A stretch of 64,000 nucleotides of DNA, from positions 1-64,000 of the forward strand of contig CAZLEI010000001.1 of the NCBI GenBank assembly GCA_964558505.1, given 5' to 3'. Both the position numbers and the translations under genes were made by a program. This document shows, piece after piece, positions 1 through 8,664 of the stretch. The DNA comes from CAYMPW01 sp964558505 (lineage in GTDB: Archaea > Thermoplasmatota > Thermoplasmata > Methanomassiliicoccales > Methanomethylophilaceae). Position 1 is the stretch's first letter, and each line of letters starts with the position of its first letter. The notes under the pieces are model-generated. The model was not told the DNA's origin and ran no database searches. It saw nothing but the letters and a program-made list of their open reading frames with translations.

Positions 1-180
1 TCGGGCCCCGGTCAGACGGTCTTCAAGACGATTCTCTGCTGCAGTTTGCATTCTGGGTCATCCCGCATATCGTGCATCCGCCACCGCGTATGCCGAGTGC
101 AGGATGGTCCCACACAGTATCATATCAAGGCATTTGTGAAAAATAAATGGTTTTGTTAAAAAGTTTGTGGATTGTTCAAA
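1..180. other. Left edge, no gene recognised
   Basis: I see no convincing coding region here. All frames give only short arginine/histidine-rich or stop-broken peptides. On the minus strand, just past the L15e stop, there is a T-rich stretch (about 156-161) that could end the L15e transcript. Confidence 0.5.
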
Positions 181-807
181 TCACTTGGTGCGGCCGCCGT
201 TGGCGTTGACCGAAGGCCTGACCTTCTCTGCACCCTTGCCCTTGTTGCGCAGACCGCGTCCCTTCCTTCCGGCAGGGGTCTTTCCGCGGTACACACGGTT
301 CTTCTGGGTGTTGTTGCAGATCCAGTTGATCTTGGGGTCAGCCATGATCACGGGGTGCGAGGGGTCCACGAGGATGACCTCGTACCATACCTGGGTACCG
401 TCGTTGCCGACCCAGTAGGAGCCGAGGACCTCAAGGTTGGGGTACCTCTTCTGGGTCCTCTCCTCTGCCATCCTCTGCAGGCTCTTGCCCACGGTGATCT
501 TGTTGATTCCCTTCCTCTTCGCTCTTCTGCCGGCAGTGATCGCCCTCTTCTGGAACGATCCCTTCCTGACCTTTCCCCTGACAATGACGTATCCCTGTTT
601 GGCCTTGTAGCCGAGCGCCCTTGCCCTGTCGAGCCTGGTGGGTTTGTCGATGCGGAGGAAGTTCTCTTCGCGCCTCCAAATGATCCTGCGCTCGTAGTTG
701 AGCTCTTTCACGTACGATTTGCTGGGGTTCTTCCATGCGTCCGCGATGTAGCTGTACATGCTCTTCCCGTTGACGGGGCGGACTTCCTGCTGATTTTCGT
801 CAGACAT
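181..807 (-). CDS. rpl15e: 50S ribosomal protein L15e
   Basis: Large-subunit ribosomal protein of the archaeal/eukaryotic L15e family, 208 residues, slightly over the usual ~194 because of a longer N-terminus. Internal matches include the basic segment with RAITAGRRAKRKGINKI and the C-terminal glycine/arginine/lysine-rich tail (AGRKGRGLRNKGKG) typical of rRNA-binding L15e. The frame stays open further upstream, but the start at 807 is chosen because AGGTGAT lies 5 nt before that ATG and L15e similarity begins just after it. It has its own promoter and is not linked to the PolB gene behind it. Confidence 0.95.
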   Translation of the reverse strand: MSDENQQEVRPVNGKSMYSYIADAWKNPSKSYVKELNYERRIIWRREENFLRIDKPTRLDRARALGYKAKQGYVIVRGKVRKGSFQKRAITAGRRAKRKGINKITVGKSLQRMAEERTQKRYPNLEVLGSYWVGNDGTQVWYEVILVDPSHPVIMADPKINWICNNTQKNRVYRGKTPAGRKGRGLRNKGKGAEKVRPSVNANGGRTK

Positions 808-888
808 TATAATCACCTTTTCGGATTCACCCATGAGTGGGCACATTTCCGGCGGAACCATGTTCCGTGGGCACTTGTATATTAAGGG

Positions 889-900
889 TGTATTTAAATC
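889..900 (-). promoter_or_regulatory. TATA box of L15e
   Basis: On the minus strand the sequence TTTAAATA (891-898) lies about 85 nt before the L15e ATG. This predicts a start site near 868-870 and a 5' leader of about 60 nt containing the AGGTGAT ribosome binding site. The box is visible; the start site is inferred. Confidence 0.6.
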
Positions 901-923
901 AGTCGAGAGTGCGGCGGGATGCT

Positions 924-3332
924 TCAGAAGAAGTCCGATAGCGACGTGTTCTTGGATTTCGGTTTGGGTTGTGCGCCCGTTCCCTTCTTGGCAGGGGCGT
1001 GGACCGCCGATCCGCCGCCGAAAGAGTCGAACAAAGTGGCCTGCTGGCTTCCCACCATCAGGTCCTTCTCTCCCCATCCGAAGACCTCAGTTATGCGTCC
1101 TGCGCTCTGTGCCAGACGGCCGGCGTAGTACTTGAAGTCCGGTTTGCCCTCGAAGGGGACGCCGCTCACGAACGGCTCCACGACCTGAGGTGCAACGGAG
1201 GCGTCGGTGACCACCCAGGATACTTTCATCCCGGGGATGAAATCGTATCCCAGCGCCATTAGCTTCTTCGCGGCCTGCACGTTCGGCATGCTGTCCGGAT
1301 TCTTGTAGGCATTGAGGCCCTTGCAGTTCTTCGATATGACCAGCTGCTCCGGTGGGACCTTGCCGGACATGACGTCCTGCACAGTTCCCCTGACCATGGC
1401 CACGGCCTCTTCGTTCCTCTCCTCGAGTATGTACTCGAACAGATTCGTCATGAGATCGCTCTGGATGTTGAAGGAATCCGACCTCCTGACCTCGTACCCG
1501 CGTATCAGGATATCGTCGCTGGCCTCCGGCCACACGATCTTGCCGACGTAGCGCTTCTTCTTGCCGTGGGTGAACAGCGGTTCGAGGATTTTCTCGAATT
1601 CCAGCACGCTCCCCTCTTTGGAGAAGCGCTCTGCCATCTCCGTCCCGAATCCCACGGATCCTTCCAGCGTGTTCACGGGGGACTGCATGAAGACCGAGTC
1701 GGTATCGGAATAGATCACGTTGACGCCTTCCTTGCCCACGTCCTCGATGATGGATTTGACATTGTTCCTGGCGAACGATGTTATGGCGGCGCCGATGCTC
1801 TTGTCGGTGAATCTGTAGAACGAGGATGCGAACACGCCGTAGAACGTGTTCATGAGCACCTTGACCGCGGCCTGCAGGCCGTCCAGGTAACGGTGCTCCG
1901 CTTCGGTCTTGGCGGACTTCATCCTCTTCTTTATGTCGTCCCTGTCGTCCATGAGCTCCTGGAGGATCTGCGGCAGCAGACCGACCCTCCTCTCCTTGGA
2001 CATGAACCTTGCGCCGGAGGGGCTGACGATCTCCCCGTCGGCAGACAGCGTGGTGAAGCAGATGTTCTTGGATATTATCAGCGACGGGTACATGGATTTG
2101 AAATCGAGGACACAGACCCAGTGGTACAGTCCCGGGGTCATCGTGTGAACATATCCCCCTTCTATCTGGTCCTCGCGGACCATCTTGCCGGTCATGGGTA
2201 CGCCGATGTTGCGGCGATCGGCTGCGCGGATGAGCAGGGAATCCACGAGGGTGGACGTTCCCGACATCAGCACGTCCTGCACCGGGAGCTTGGACACTGC
2301 GGCCAGGTCCATGCCCTTGCGGACGGTGTCCACGGCCAGGAGGATCCTCAGGGACAGCTCTGCATCCTTGATGCAGTACTTTATGACCTTGTCCCTGTCG
2401 GCACGCCATTCATCGTCCATGTGCTTAGGGTCCACGTCCAGCTTGGATTCGCCCAACACCTCCATGGAGACGGCATTGAGAGTCTCCTGCTTCGGCCGCA
2501 GTTCCCTTTTTGCAGCCCACCATGCATCCACGATGAGCCTGCCCTTGACCTTCCAGAACCTTTCGCCGACGAGTTTGGGCTGGCCGCCGTCGCGCCCCCA
2601 GGGCATGGCGTCCGTCATCCTGCAGGCCGCGGCACGCTCGTTGATCTTCCTGATGTCGTAATTGTCGATGTTGTACCCGGTTATGACGTCCGGGTCCTCT
2701 TTCCTCATGAGGGCGGCGAACCCTTCGATTATGTCCTGCTCGCTCCCCGTGATGGGCTCGCATTCGCGTATGGTGCCGTTCTCGCCCACCACTGCGCAGA
2801 TGGTGAGGATGTAGTCGTGGAGAACGCTGTTCTCCAGGTCGAACGCCAGGTATTTCAGGCCAGGGTCGAACGATTCGATGTTCTCGAACCCTGTCATGGA
2901 AACGGTGAGGTCTGTGGAGTATCCCTTGGACACGATATCCCCCGACAGCCTGATGCAGGACCCCATGTCCATGTCGTACATGAAACGGTCCTCGAATGTG
3001 ATGTCCGCCGAGAGCACCCGGTGGCCGTTGCGTTTCCATTCGTTGCGGTAGTTCTGTATCTCCCATGGGTGGGTCATGACGACCTTGAGCGCATCCACAT
3101 CGTGGCCCTGGTAGTACAGGGATCTGCGCTCGGTGCCCACGACCTCCGGGTCCAGGCGGAGGCGCCTCTCCTCTTCGGCGCTGACATCCAGGATGTAGAA
3201 GTACGGGCTGAACCCGTAAGCGAGCACCGTGATCGATTCCCTGTCCCTCGTCTTGCCGAACAGTTCGACGGCGACCCCGCCGTCGTCCTGGCGGTACGAT
3301 GCGCTCAGTATCCTTATGTCCCAGGTGCCCAT
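924..3332 (-). CDS. polB: DNA polymerase family B (PolB)
   Basis: Replicative/repair DNA polymerase with 3'-5' exonuclease, 802 residues. Exonuclease motifs: ExoI FDLEN (D165, E167), ExoII YNIDNYD (220-226), ExoIII YCIKD (319-323). Polymerase motifs: EGGYV (391-395), LDFKSMYPSLI (motif A, D410), KVLMNTFYG (motif B, about 491-499) and YSDTDS (motif C, 541-546). The C-terminal tail carries two PCNA-binding-like motifs, QATLFDSF (764-771) and NTSLSDFF (795-802, the very end). The gene starts 7 nt after the YchF-type GTPase stop and is probably cotranscribed with it. All catalytic acidic residues are present, so it should be active. Confidence 0.97.
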   Translation of the reverse strand: MGTWDIRILSASYRQDDGGVAVELFGKTRDRESITVLAYGFSPYFYILDVSAEEERRLRLDPEVVGTERRSLYYQGHDVDALKVVMTHPWEIQNYRNEWKRNGHRVLSADITFEDRFMYDMDMGSCIRLSGDIVSKGYSTDLTVSMTGFENIESFDPGLKYLAFDLENSVLHDYILTICAVVGENGTIRECEPITGSEQDIIEGFAALMRKEDPDVITGYNIDNYDIRKINERAAACRMTDAMPWGRDGGQPKLVGERFWKVKGRLIVDAWWAAKRELRPKQETLNAVSMEVLGESKLDVDPKHMDDEWRADRDKVIKYCIKDAELSLRILLAVDTVRKGMDLAAVSKLPVQDVLMSGTSTLVDSLLIRAADRRNIGVPMTGKMVREDQIEGGYVHTMTPGLYHWVCVLDFKSMYPSLIISKNICFTTLSADGEIVSPSGARFMSKERRVGLLPQILQELMDDRDDIKKRMKSAKTEAEHRYLDGLQAAVKVLMNTFYGVFASSFYRFTDKSIGAAITSFARNNVKSIIEDVGKEGVNVIYSDTDSVFMQSPVNTLEGSVGFGTEMAERFSKEGSVLEFEKILEPLFTHGKKKRYVGKIVWPEASDDILIRGYEVRRSDSFNIQSDLMTNLFEYILEERNEEAVAMVRGTVQDVMSGKVPPEQLVISKNCKGLNAYKNPDSMPNVQAAKKLMALGYDFIPGMKVSWVVTDASVAPQVVEPFVSGVPFEGKPDFKYYAGRLAQSAGRITEVFGWGEKDLMVGSQQATLFDSFGGGSAVHAPAKKGTGAQPKPKSKNTSLSDFF

Positions 3333-3339
3333 GTCGTCC

Positions 3340-4527
3340 TCACTTGTTCGCCACTATCCTTATCACATCGCCGTCGAGCAGCTCGTAATCCGCCCCGACC
3401 GTGCGCTTGGTCTTCGCATTGACTGCCCTGATGAACTTGTCCCCGAGATCCGTGTGCACTTTGTACGCCAGGTCCCTGGCGGTGCTCCCGCGGGGGACCA
3501 GGAACGCATCCGGGAGCACCCGGCCGAAATGGTCGGTGTACCTCCCCTCGTCCTCCACAGGGTACACGGTTATGAGGTCCAGCATCTTGAACGCCGCCTC
3601 TTCCAGACAGGTCTGGATCCCGGTGCCGCCGTACTTCTTCATGTTCGCGGCCATGTAGTCCAGAGCCTTCTTCTGCCCGTCGCTGACTTTCACGCCTTCC
3701 CTGATCGAGAAGGAGCTGTCGCCTGGCACGTAATCCACGATGCCGGCATCGGACGCCTTCTTGAGCGCCAATTCGGTCTCGGCCATGGTGACCACTGCCA
3801 GGTCGCCCATCGCCTTCACCCTTTCGATGTTGCCTTCGGGCGCGATGTCCGCCTTGTTCATGGCTATGATCATGGGCTTGGACAGCTCGCGGATCCTCTT
3901 GCACAGCGCAAGCAGCATATCGTCATCCCACAGCGTGGGATCGTCGGGGAACTCCACATCCCTGAGGGCGGCCTTCACCTGGGATTCGGTCACCATGAGT
4001 CCCGCCAGTCTCTCGTGGAGGATGACCTCGGGCTTGCTTCCCTGCATCTTAGCCTGTCTGGCTATTTTGCCGAAGCCGTTCTTTATTATCTCCCTCATCC
4101 ACATCTCGATCTCGCGCCTCAGGAATGCGACGTCCTCCTCCGGGTCGTGCTCTCCGGGCTTCCCCGGCACGCCCTCGATGTCGGTGGACCCGCTGACGTC
4201 GATGACGTTGATCAGCGCATCCGCTTGACGGAGGTCGTCGAGGAACTGGTTGCCGAGACCCTTCCCCTGCCAGGCGTCCGGTACCAGCCCGGCCACGTCC
4301 AGAAGCTCCACGGGGATCATCCTGACACCGTCGACGCATCCCGAGTTATGAGGGGTGCACACGACCCCGAGCTCCTTGCAGGGGCAGGGCGAACGTACGT
4401 AGCCCACCCCCTTGTTGGCCGCAATCGTCGTGAACGGGTAGTTCGCGATCTCCACCGGCGCCATGGTGGCTGCGCCGAAGAATGTCGATTTTCCCACGTT
4501 GGGTTTCCCTACGATGCCTATCTGCAT
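3340..4527 (-). CDS. YchF/OLA1-family translation-associated GTPase
   Basis: P-loop GTPase of the Obg/YchF group with a C-terminal TGS domain, 395 residues. G1 is GKPNVGKST (7-15), G3 is DVAGL, and G4 reads NKAD. NKxD predicts GTP specificity, unlike bacterial and eukaryotic YchF proteins with NxxE that prefer ATP. The C-terminus (AVNAKTKRTVGADYELLDGDVIRIV) is a typical TGS end. The start at 4527 is chosen because the P-loop follows immediately, and a TATA-like box about 30 nt upstream implies a nearly leaderless mRNA. First gene of a two-gene operon with polB. Confidence 0.93.
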   Translation of the reverse strand: MQIGIVGKPNVGKSTFFGAATMAPVEIANYPFTTIAANKGVGYVRSPCPCKELGVVCTPHNSGCVDGVRMIPVELLDVAGLVPDAWQGKGLGNQFLDDLRQADALINVIDVSGSTDIEGVPGKPGEHDPEEDVAFLRREIEMWMREIIKNGFGKIARQAKMQGSKPEVILHERLAGLMVTESQVKAALRDVEFPDDPTLWDDDMLLALCKRIRELSKPMIIAMNKADIAPEGNIERVKAMGDLAVVTMAETELALKKASDAGIVDYVPGDSSFSIREGVKVSDGQKKALDYMAANMKKYGGTGIQTCLEEAAFKMLDLITVYPVEDEGRYTDHFGRVLPDAFLVPRGSTARDLAYKVHTDLGDKFIRAVNAKTKRTVGADYELLDGDVIRIVANK

Positions 4528-4878
4528 GCTATCGGCTCCGATATGACCCACGCGGATATAGCTTATCGCACTGTTCCTTTGACGTTCGGGGACATCGCAT
4601 CGATTATTTCCATCGTGATCCGTGGTGTACATGGATGATTTTGCACAGGTTTTCGTCGGAGCAGGAACTTAGAGCATGAGGATGACTGTAACAGTCTCAG
4701 CTGTTTTCGAAGGTGTGCGTCTGTACGTCCAATGGGTCCACCGATGCAGGAAGGATCGTCGTATTGGGCGGCCCCTATCTTCCTGATGCCGATGATATTC
4801 TACTTGTTCTGGAAAAGGTGCAAAGAGAACGATGATGATCGGATCCGACGATGCGCACGGTGGTTCGTCGGGCGGGTG
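4528..4878. other. Intergenic region with GTPase promoter
   Basis: A 351-nt gap between divergent-facing gene ends. The minus strand has GCTATATCC (4554-4562), a good TATA box for the GTPase gene. On the plus strand, 4732-4860 could encode a short hydrophobic peptide with one membrane-like segment (YWAAPIFLMPMIFYLFW) and a charged tail, but its frame has no stop before running antisense into rsmA, so it is not called as a gene. Confidence 0.5.
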
Positions 4879-5670
4879 TCAATGGTTGTTCAGCGAGAAC
4901 ACTGCGTCCGCGACGGCGGCGATCTCCACCGGCCTCAGGCTCTCTATCCTGTCGTCCAGGTGCGGGATGTCCAACTGCTCCCCCTTGGGGATCAGCCCTG
5001 CAGCTTTCAGCGATGTGCCGATCTTCTTCCTGCGGTGGTTGAAGGCAGCCTCGGTGACGGCGAAGAACGTGTCCTCGTCCAGGACATCAAACGGCGCAGG
5101 GCGCGGGACGATCTCCACGAGCGCGGAGTCGACCTTGGGGCGCGGGTTGAACCTGGAGGCGGGAACCGTCTCGAGGATCCTGCATTCGGCGCGGTAGAAC
5201 AGGTTGACTGTCAGCCTGGAGTATTCCGGACTGTTAACGTCGGCCACCATCCGCTCGGCGAACTCCTTCTGGACCATGACGACAGCTTTCTTGAAATCGT
5301 GCTCCAGGAGCTTGAAAATTATCGGAGTGGACACGCTGTAGGGCAGGTTGCTGACGAACCTGTCGAATTCCGGGAACGGCACTTTGACAGCATCTCCGCG
5401 GATCAGGCGCAGCCTGTCTCCGTAGGTCCTCTCGATATAATCGGCGAGGATCTCGTCGAGCTCTATGCATGTGACATCGTCCGATGCTTCTACGAGACGC
5501 GATGTCAATATGCCCAGACCCGGTCCGACCTCTAGGACGCGGTCGCCATCCTCGATGTCTGCGTAGGCGATGTGCCTGTCGGCCACGCGTTCGTCGGTGA
5601 GGAAGTTCTGTCCCTTGCTCTTCTTGGGCACGATGCCCGTCTCTGCCATCAGCCTGCCTGTGCCGGTCAT
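4879..5670 (-). CDS. rsmA: 16S rRNA dimethyladenosine transferase RsmA/KsgA
   Basis: SAM-dependent methyltransferase that dimethylates the two adjacent adenosines in the 3' terminal hairpin of 16S rRNA. Visible motifs are GQNFLTD near the N-terminus, the SAM-binding VLEVGPGLGILT, and the catalytic NLPY in SNLPYSVSTP. The C-terminal region FNPRPKVDSALV and FNHRRKKIG is typical of KsgA/Dim1. I use the ATG at 5670, which overlaps the DUF655 stop (ATGA); an alternative ATG at 5649 gives a protein starting MAETG. Last gene of the ribosome/transcription operon, in the order DUF655-rsmA common in archaea. Confidence 0.95.
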   Translation of the reverse strand: MTGTGRLMAETGIVPKKSKGQNFLTDERVADRHIAYADIEDGDRVLEVGPGLGILTSRLVEASDDVTCIELDEILADYIERTYGDRLRLIRGDAVKVPFPEFDRFVSNLPYSVSTPIIFKLLEHDFKKAVVMVQKEFAERMVADVNSPEYSRLTVNLFYRAECRILETVPASRFNPRPKVDSALVEIVPRPAPFDVLDEDTFFAVTEAAFNHRRKKIGTSLKAAGLIPKGEQLDIPHLDDRIESLRPVEIAAVADAVFSLNNH

Positions 5671-6215
5671 TTGGACACGAACAGGTAGTGCCTTCTTTCG
5701 GGGTCGGAGACCTCGAGCACGATGCGGTCGGTGATGTACTTCTCGGGGTTCTTGCACAGGGGGACCCTGGTGGACAGGTCCGTGAAGTCCTTGAACGGCC
5801 CCTTCTTCCTCTCGTCGAGGATGGCCATCATGGTCTTCTTTCCGAGACCGGGCAACTCCTCCAGGAGGTGCTTGCGCATGGAGATGGCCTGTGCTTCGTT
5901 GTAGAACTTCACGAAGCGCAGCTGGTGCGCCAGGACAATGTCGTTGACGGCGTACTCCAGCTCGCTCTGGGCGTTGCCTGTGAGGTCCGAGGGTCCTATG
6001 CGCCTCTTCACATGGTCTATGTGGGTGCGCAGGGCGGGATCCTTTCCGATGTAGACGCGCTCCCCCATGTTGATTATCGCGTTGGCCTTCGGGACGAGTT
6101 CGAAAAGCTTGAACTCCTCCTCTCCCAACGCGTAGCACACGGGCTCCTTCCTTGCGTATCCTCCCGCGGGTGTCCCCATCGGTAGGTAATCTAAGATGTA
6201 TGCGTACTCTTCCAT
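5667..6215 (-). CDS. DUF655 family protein
   Basis: Archaeal protein of 182 residues with an N-terminal nucleic-acid-binding-like beta domain (EEYAYILDYLPMG) and a C-terminal helix-hairpin-helix-like segment (LEELPGLGKKTMMAILDERK). The family is almost always found between rpoF and rsmA in archaea, as here, and is presumed to act on RNA or in ribosome biogenesis; no reaction is known. The stop overlaps the rsmA start. Confidence 0.9.
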   Translation of the reverse strand: MEEYAYILDYLPMGTPAGGYARKEPVCYALGEEEFKLFELVPKANAIINMGERVYIGKDPALRTHIDHVKRRIGPSDLTGNAQSELEYAVNDIVLAHQLRFVKFYNEAQAISMRKHLLEELPGLGKKTMMAILDERKKGPFKDFTDLSTRVPLCKNPEKYITDRIVLEVSDPERRHYLFVSK

Positions 6216-6231
6216 AACGGGGCCTCCCGGC

Positions 6232-6552
6232 TCAAAGATGGTTGGTGACTATGTCACAGATCTTGTCGAGCTGTGCGGGCTCGAGCGTGATCCTCTCTTT
6301 GGCGAGGATAGCACGCACATCCTCTGGATACTGCGGAACGAGGTCCGCGATCTTGTATGCGACGGAGGCGGTTATGCCGGGCACTTCCTGGACTTCCGCG
6401 GCTATCGCCGTGGCAGTCTCGACGGAGATCTCGCACACTGCCTGCGCATGGTCCCTTGCGGCCTTCTGGACTGTATAGAGTTCCCTCTTCTCGCCCTCTT
6501 CGGCCATCAGGTCCCTGACCTCGGCCAGGCTTACGTATCTCTCATCGGACAT
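6232..6552 (-). CDS. rpoF: DNA-directed RNA polymerase subunit F (Rpo4)
   Basis: Homolog of eukaryotic Rpb4; with RpoE (Rpb7) it forms the stalk of RNA polymerase. 106 residues, starting MSDERYVSLAEVRDLM and containing the HRDC-like helical region (VQEVPGITASVAYKIADLVPQ). The start at 6552 is preferred over the ATG two codons earlier because AGAGGT sits 6 nt before it. Placed between L21e and DUF655. Confidence 0.93.
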   Translation of the reverse strand: MSDERYVSLAEVRDLMAEEGEKRELYTVQKAARDHAQAVCEISVETATAIAAEVQEVPGITASVAYKIADLVPQYPEDVRAILAKERITLEPAQLDKICDIVTNHL

Positions 6553-6580
6553 TTCCATACCTCTGTTGCAGTTAATTGGT

Positions 6581-6871
6581 TTATACGCTCTTTACGAGGT
6601 GCTCGGGGCGGGCGACGACCATCTTGGTCTTGTTGCCGTCTTTCACGTCGACCTCGAATGCCGTTCCCCTCTGTCCGACGACGACTCCGGTGAGTCCGTG
6701 GAATCTGGAGAAGGGCATGCCCTTGTGCTCGCTGGGGTCGATGATTATGTTGACCTTCTCTCCGACGTCGAAAGTCTGGAGACCCGCGGTGATGGGCGAC
6801 AGACCGCGTGCCCTGGGTTTCTTCTTCAGGACGTTGCGGGTTTTTGTTCTGGTTCCTCTGGATGCCTGCAT
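6581..6871 (-). CDS. rpl21e: 50S ribosomal protein L21e
   Basis: Archaeal/eukaryotic L21e, 96 residues, the usual length. It has the basic N-terminus (GTRTKTRNVLKKKPRARG) and the SH3-like core (HGLTGVVVGQRGTAFEVDV). The start is two bases after the pus10 stop, so translation is likely coupled. Confidence 0.95.
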   Translation of the reverse strand: MQASRGTRTKTRNVLKKKPRARGLSPITAGLQTFDVGEKVNIIIDPSEHKGMPFSRFHGLTGVVVGQRGTAFEVDVKDGNKTKMVVARPEHLVKSV

Positions 6872-6873
6872 TG

Positions 6874-8109
6874 TTAATCCCTCATTGGTTCCTGGTAGTT
6901 TATTGCCAGGACGTCAAGTGTCTCCACGCGGCACTGCACGCCGAGAGCTTCAGAGAAGCTCGGTATGCTCCTACTGTCGTCGCCGGACACGAATTCCTTC
7001 ACATATGTTCCGGATTCCGTCTCCAACGTCAGGTCGAAGCATTCATCGTCATGCACGTCCGCCTCCACCCAGAAGATCTTTCTCTTCCTCACCAGGTCGG
7101 CACGTCTGTGCTCGACACGCTGGGGAGTCCTCTGGTCGATAGGGACATCCTTGAATGATAAGGCTACCTCAACCACTTTCTCTTTATTAACTTTCCCATC
7201 GGCCCTTACACGCACCTTATAGGTCTTGGTAGGGGTGGCGCATTTGGTGATCTGGACCATGTCCCTTGGCACGAAGCGCAGCCCGTGGTACTGGGCCTCG
7301 TCGGACATGTTGGCGCGGTCCTCGAGCTCGGAGAGGTCTATGTCCCTGATCCGGGGGCTGCTGATCTCCAGGACGAACGGCCTGCCCTCGCCGAGCATGC
7401 AGGCGTCTATGTCCTCCCTTCCCATCCCGTGGAAGAAGTGCTCCTTGCCGTCTGCCATCTCGAGCGCTATGTCGCCGATGATCTCCTGCACGGAGGTCTG
7501 GTACATCTTGCCGGTCCCGCTGCATCTGGGACATCCCTTGCCCTTGCACATCCTGCACGGCCAGATGGTCTGCGGGATCTCCCTGCTCAGTTTGTTGTAA
7601 CGTCCGTAGATGAAGATCGGGGCTATGTCCAGGTCCACCTCTGCGAAACGGGTGTCTATGCATGCGACGATCTGGGGGCTCTTGAACTCGACCGGACGGT
7701 TTATCATCGGCAGTGCCAGCTTGCCGATCTCGCGGTTGAGCTCGGTCTTGATGGACTCGCCGTTCTCCAGGCCGAGCTCCTCCCATATCTCCTTCTCCCT
7801 TTTGACAGTGGCGGGGTCCACCCTCGTTCCGACGAGGAAGTTCTCGGATTCGACGTCGTTCACGGCCTCCGCCACGGCATCTGCCAGGCGGCCCATGATC
7901 CCGAACACGTCGTCGCACAGCGAGCATGCTTCAGGGGCGGGGACGGCATCCCCGGTCTCCGCCAGGGCACTGCGCATGTCCGCGCCGCGGTCCTGGTTCG
8001 TGGTGCCGGTGCCGACCTTGCCGAACATCCTGCCCAGGCAGTGGTCGCACAGTCCCATCTCGGCGAGTTTGCGACCGTTCTCCAGATTATCAGCGATCCA
8101 TTCGTCCAT
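6874..8109 (-). CDS. pus10: tRNA pseudouridine synthase Pus10
   Basis: Makes pseudouridine 54 and 55 in the T-loop of archaeal tRNAs. 411 residues. The N-terminal part has a zinc-binding cysteine set (CDHC near 21, CSLC near 62) and THUMP-like features. A further CRMCKGKGCPRC ribbon-like stretch lies mid-protein. The catalytic domain has GMGREDIDACMLGEGRPFV, where the Asp after RE(D)I is the conserved catalytic residue of the family, followed by EISSPR. It sits between Dim2 and L21e in an operon for RNA modification and ribosome assembly. Confidence 0.95.
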   Translation of the reverse strand: MDEWIADNLENGRKLAEMGLCDHCLGRMFGKVGTGTTNQDRGADMRSALAETGDAVPAPEACSLCDDVFGIMGRLADAVAEAVNDVESENFLVGTRVDPATVKREKEIWEELGLENGESIKTELNREIGKLALPMINRPVEFKSPQIVACIDTRFAEVDLDIAPIFIYGRYNKLSREIPQTIWPCRMCKGKGCPRCSGTGKMYQTSVQEIIGDIALEMADGKEHFFHGMGREDIDACMLGEGRPFVLEISSPRIRDIDLSELEDRANMSDEAQYHGLRFVPRDMVQITKCATPTKTYKVRVRADGKVNKEKVVEVALSFKDVPIDQRTPQRVEHRRADLVRKRKIFWVEADVHDDECFDLTLETESGTYVKEFVSGDDSRSIPSFSEALGVQCRVETLDVLAINYQEPMRD

Positions 8110-8118
8110 CAGATCGCC

Positions 8119-8664
8119 TCACAGGTCGAAGCCCATCTCGGATATCCTGAGCCTGGGCCTCTGGTTCTCAAGGTAGTGGTACACGGTCGAGTGCTCGCTG
8201 CCGTTCAATATCAGCTCTATGGCGTGCTTGGCCACCGGAAGGCTGATCGAGCTTCCGATCAACGACACGGTGTTCCCGTAGATCGTCATGTTGCACTTGG
8301 TCAGGTCCTCGATGATGGCACGGGTCTTGCCGTCCTTCCCGATGAGCCTGCCGCGTATCCTGGCCAACTGGTTGCTCTTGTCACCGACGAACTCCTTGAG
8401 GTCCACGATCTCCAGGTATTCGTCGTCGTCGAATAGCCTGCAGGCCTTCTCGGGGGAGAATCCCCTGCCCACTGCTTTCACGACATCCAGTATCTTGAGC
8501 GCCATGAGAGGGTCCGCCCCCTCGGCCTCGTCATGTATGATGACCTCGCCTTCGGTGTCTATGTCTAATTTGATCCCCGAGATCTTCTGGAGCATCTTCT
8601 TGGTCTCGCCCTTGGCGCCGATCAGCGTGCCCACCCTGTCCTGGGGTATGCGTATGGACCTCAT
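8119..8664 (-). CDS. KH-domain RNA-processing protein Dim2/KRR1 (Pno1-like)
   Basis: Archaeal homolog of the small-subunit rRNA processing factor Pno1/Dim2. It has two KH domains with GxxG loops IGAKGE (near 16) and IGKDGK (near 105). Length is 181 residues, normal for the family. It overlaps the Rio1 stop (ATGA at 8661-8664); coupling with Rio1 mirrors the physical Dim2-Rio1 partnership in 18S/16S maturation. Confidence 0.9.
   Translation of the reverse strand: MRSIRIPQDRVGTLIGAKGETKKMLQKISGIKLDIDTEGEVIIHDEAEGADPLMALKILDVVKAVGRGFSPEKACRLFDDDEYLEIVDLKEFVGDKSNQLARIRGRLIGKDGKTRAIIEDLTKCNMTIYGNTVSLIGSSISLPVAKHAIELILNGSEHSTVYHYLENQRPRLRISEMGFDL

Noticed and set aside
172..885. Long plus-strand frame opposite L15e
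   Set aside because: Antisense to a clear ribosomal protein gene; no homology seen and no ribosome binding site.
1566..3422. 618-codon plus-strand frame opposite polB
   Set aside because: Composition rich in His/Arg/Gly typical of antisense translation of GC-rich DNA; polB motifs are unambiguous on the other strand.
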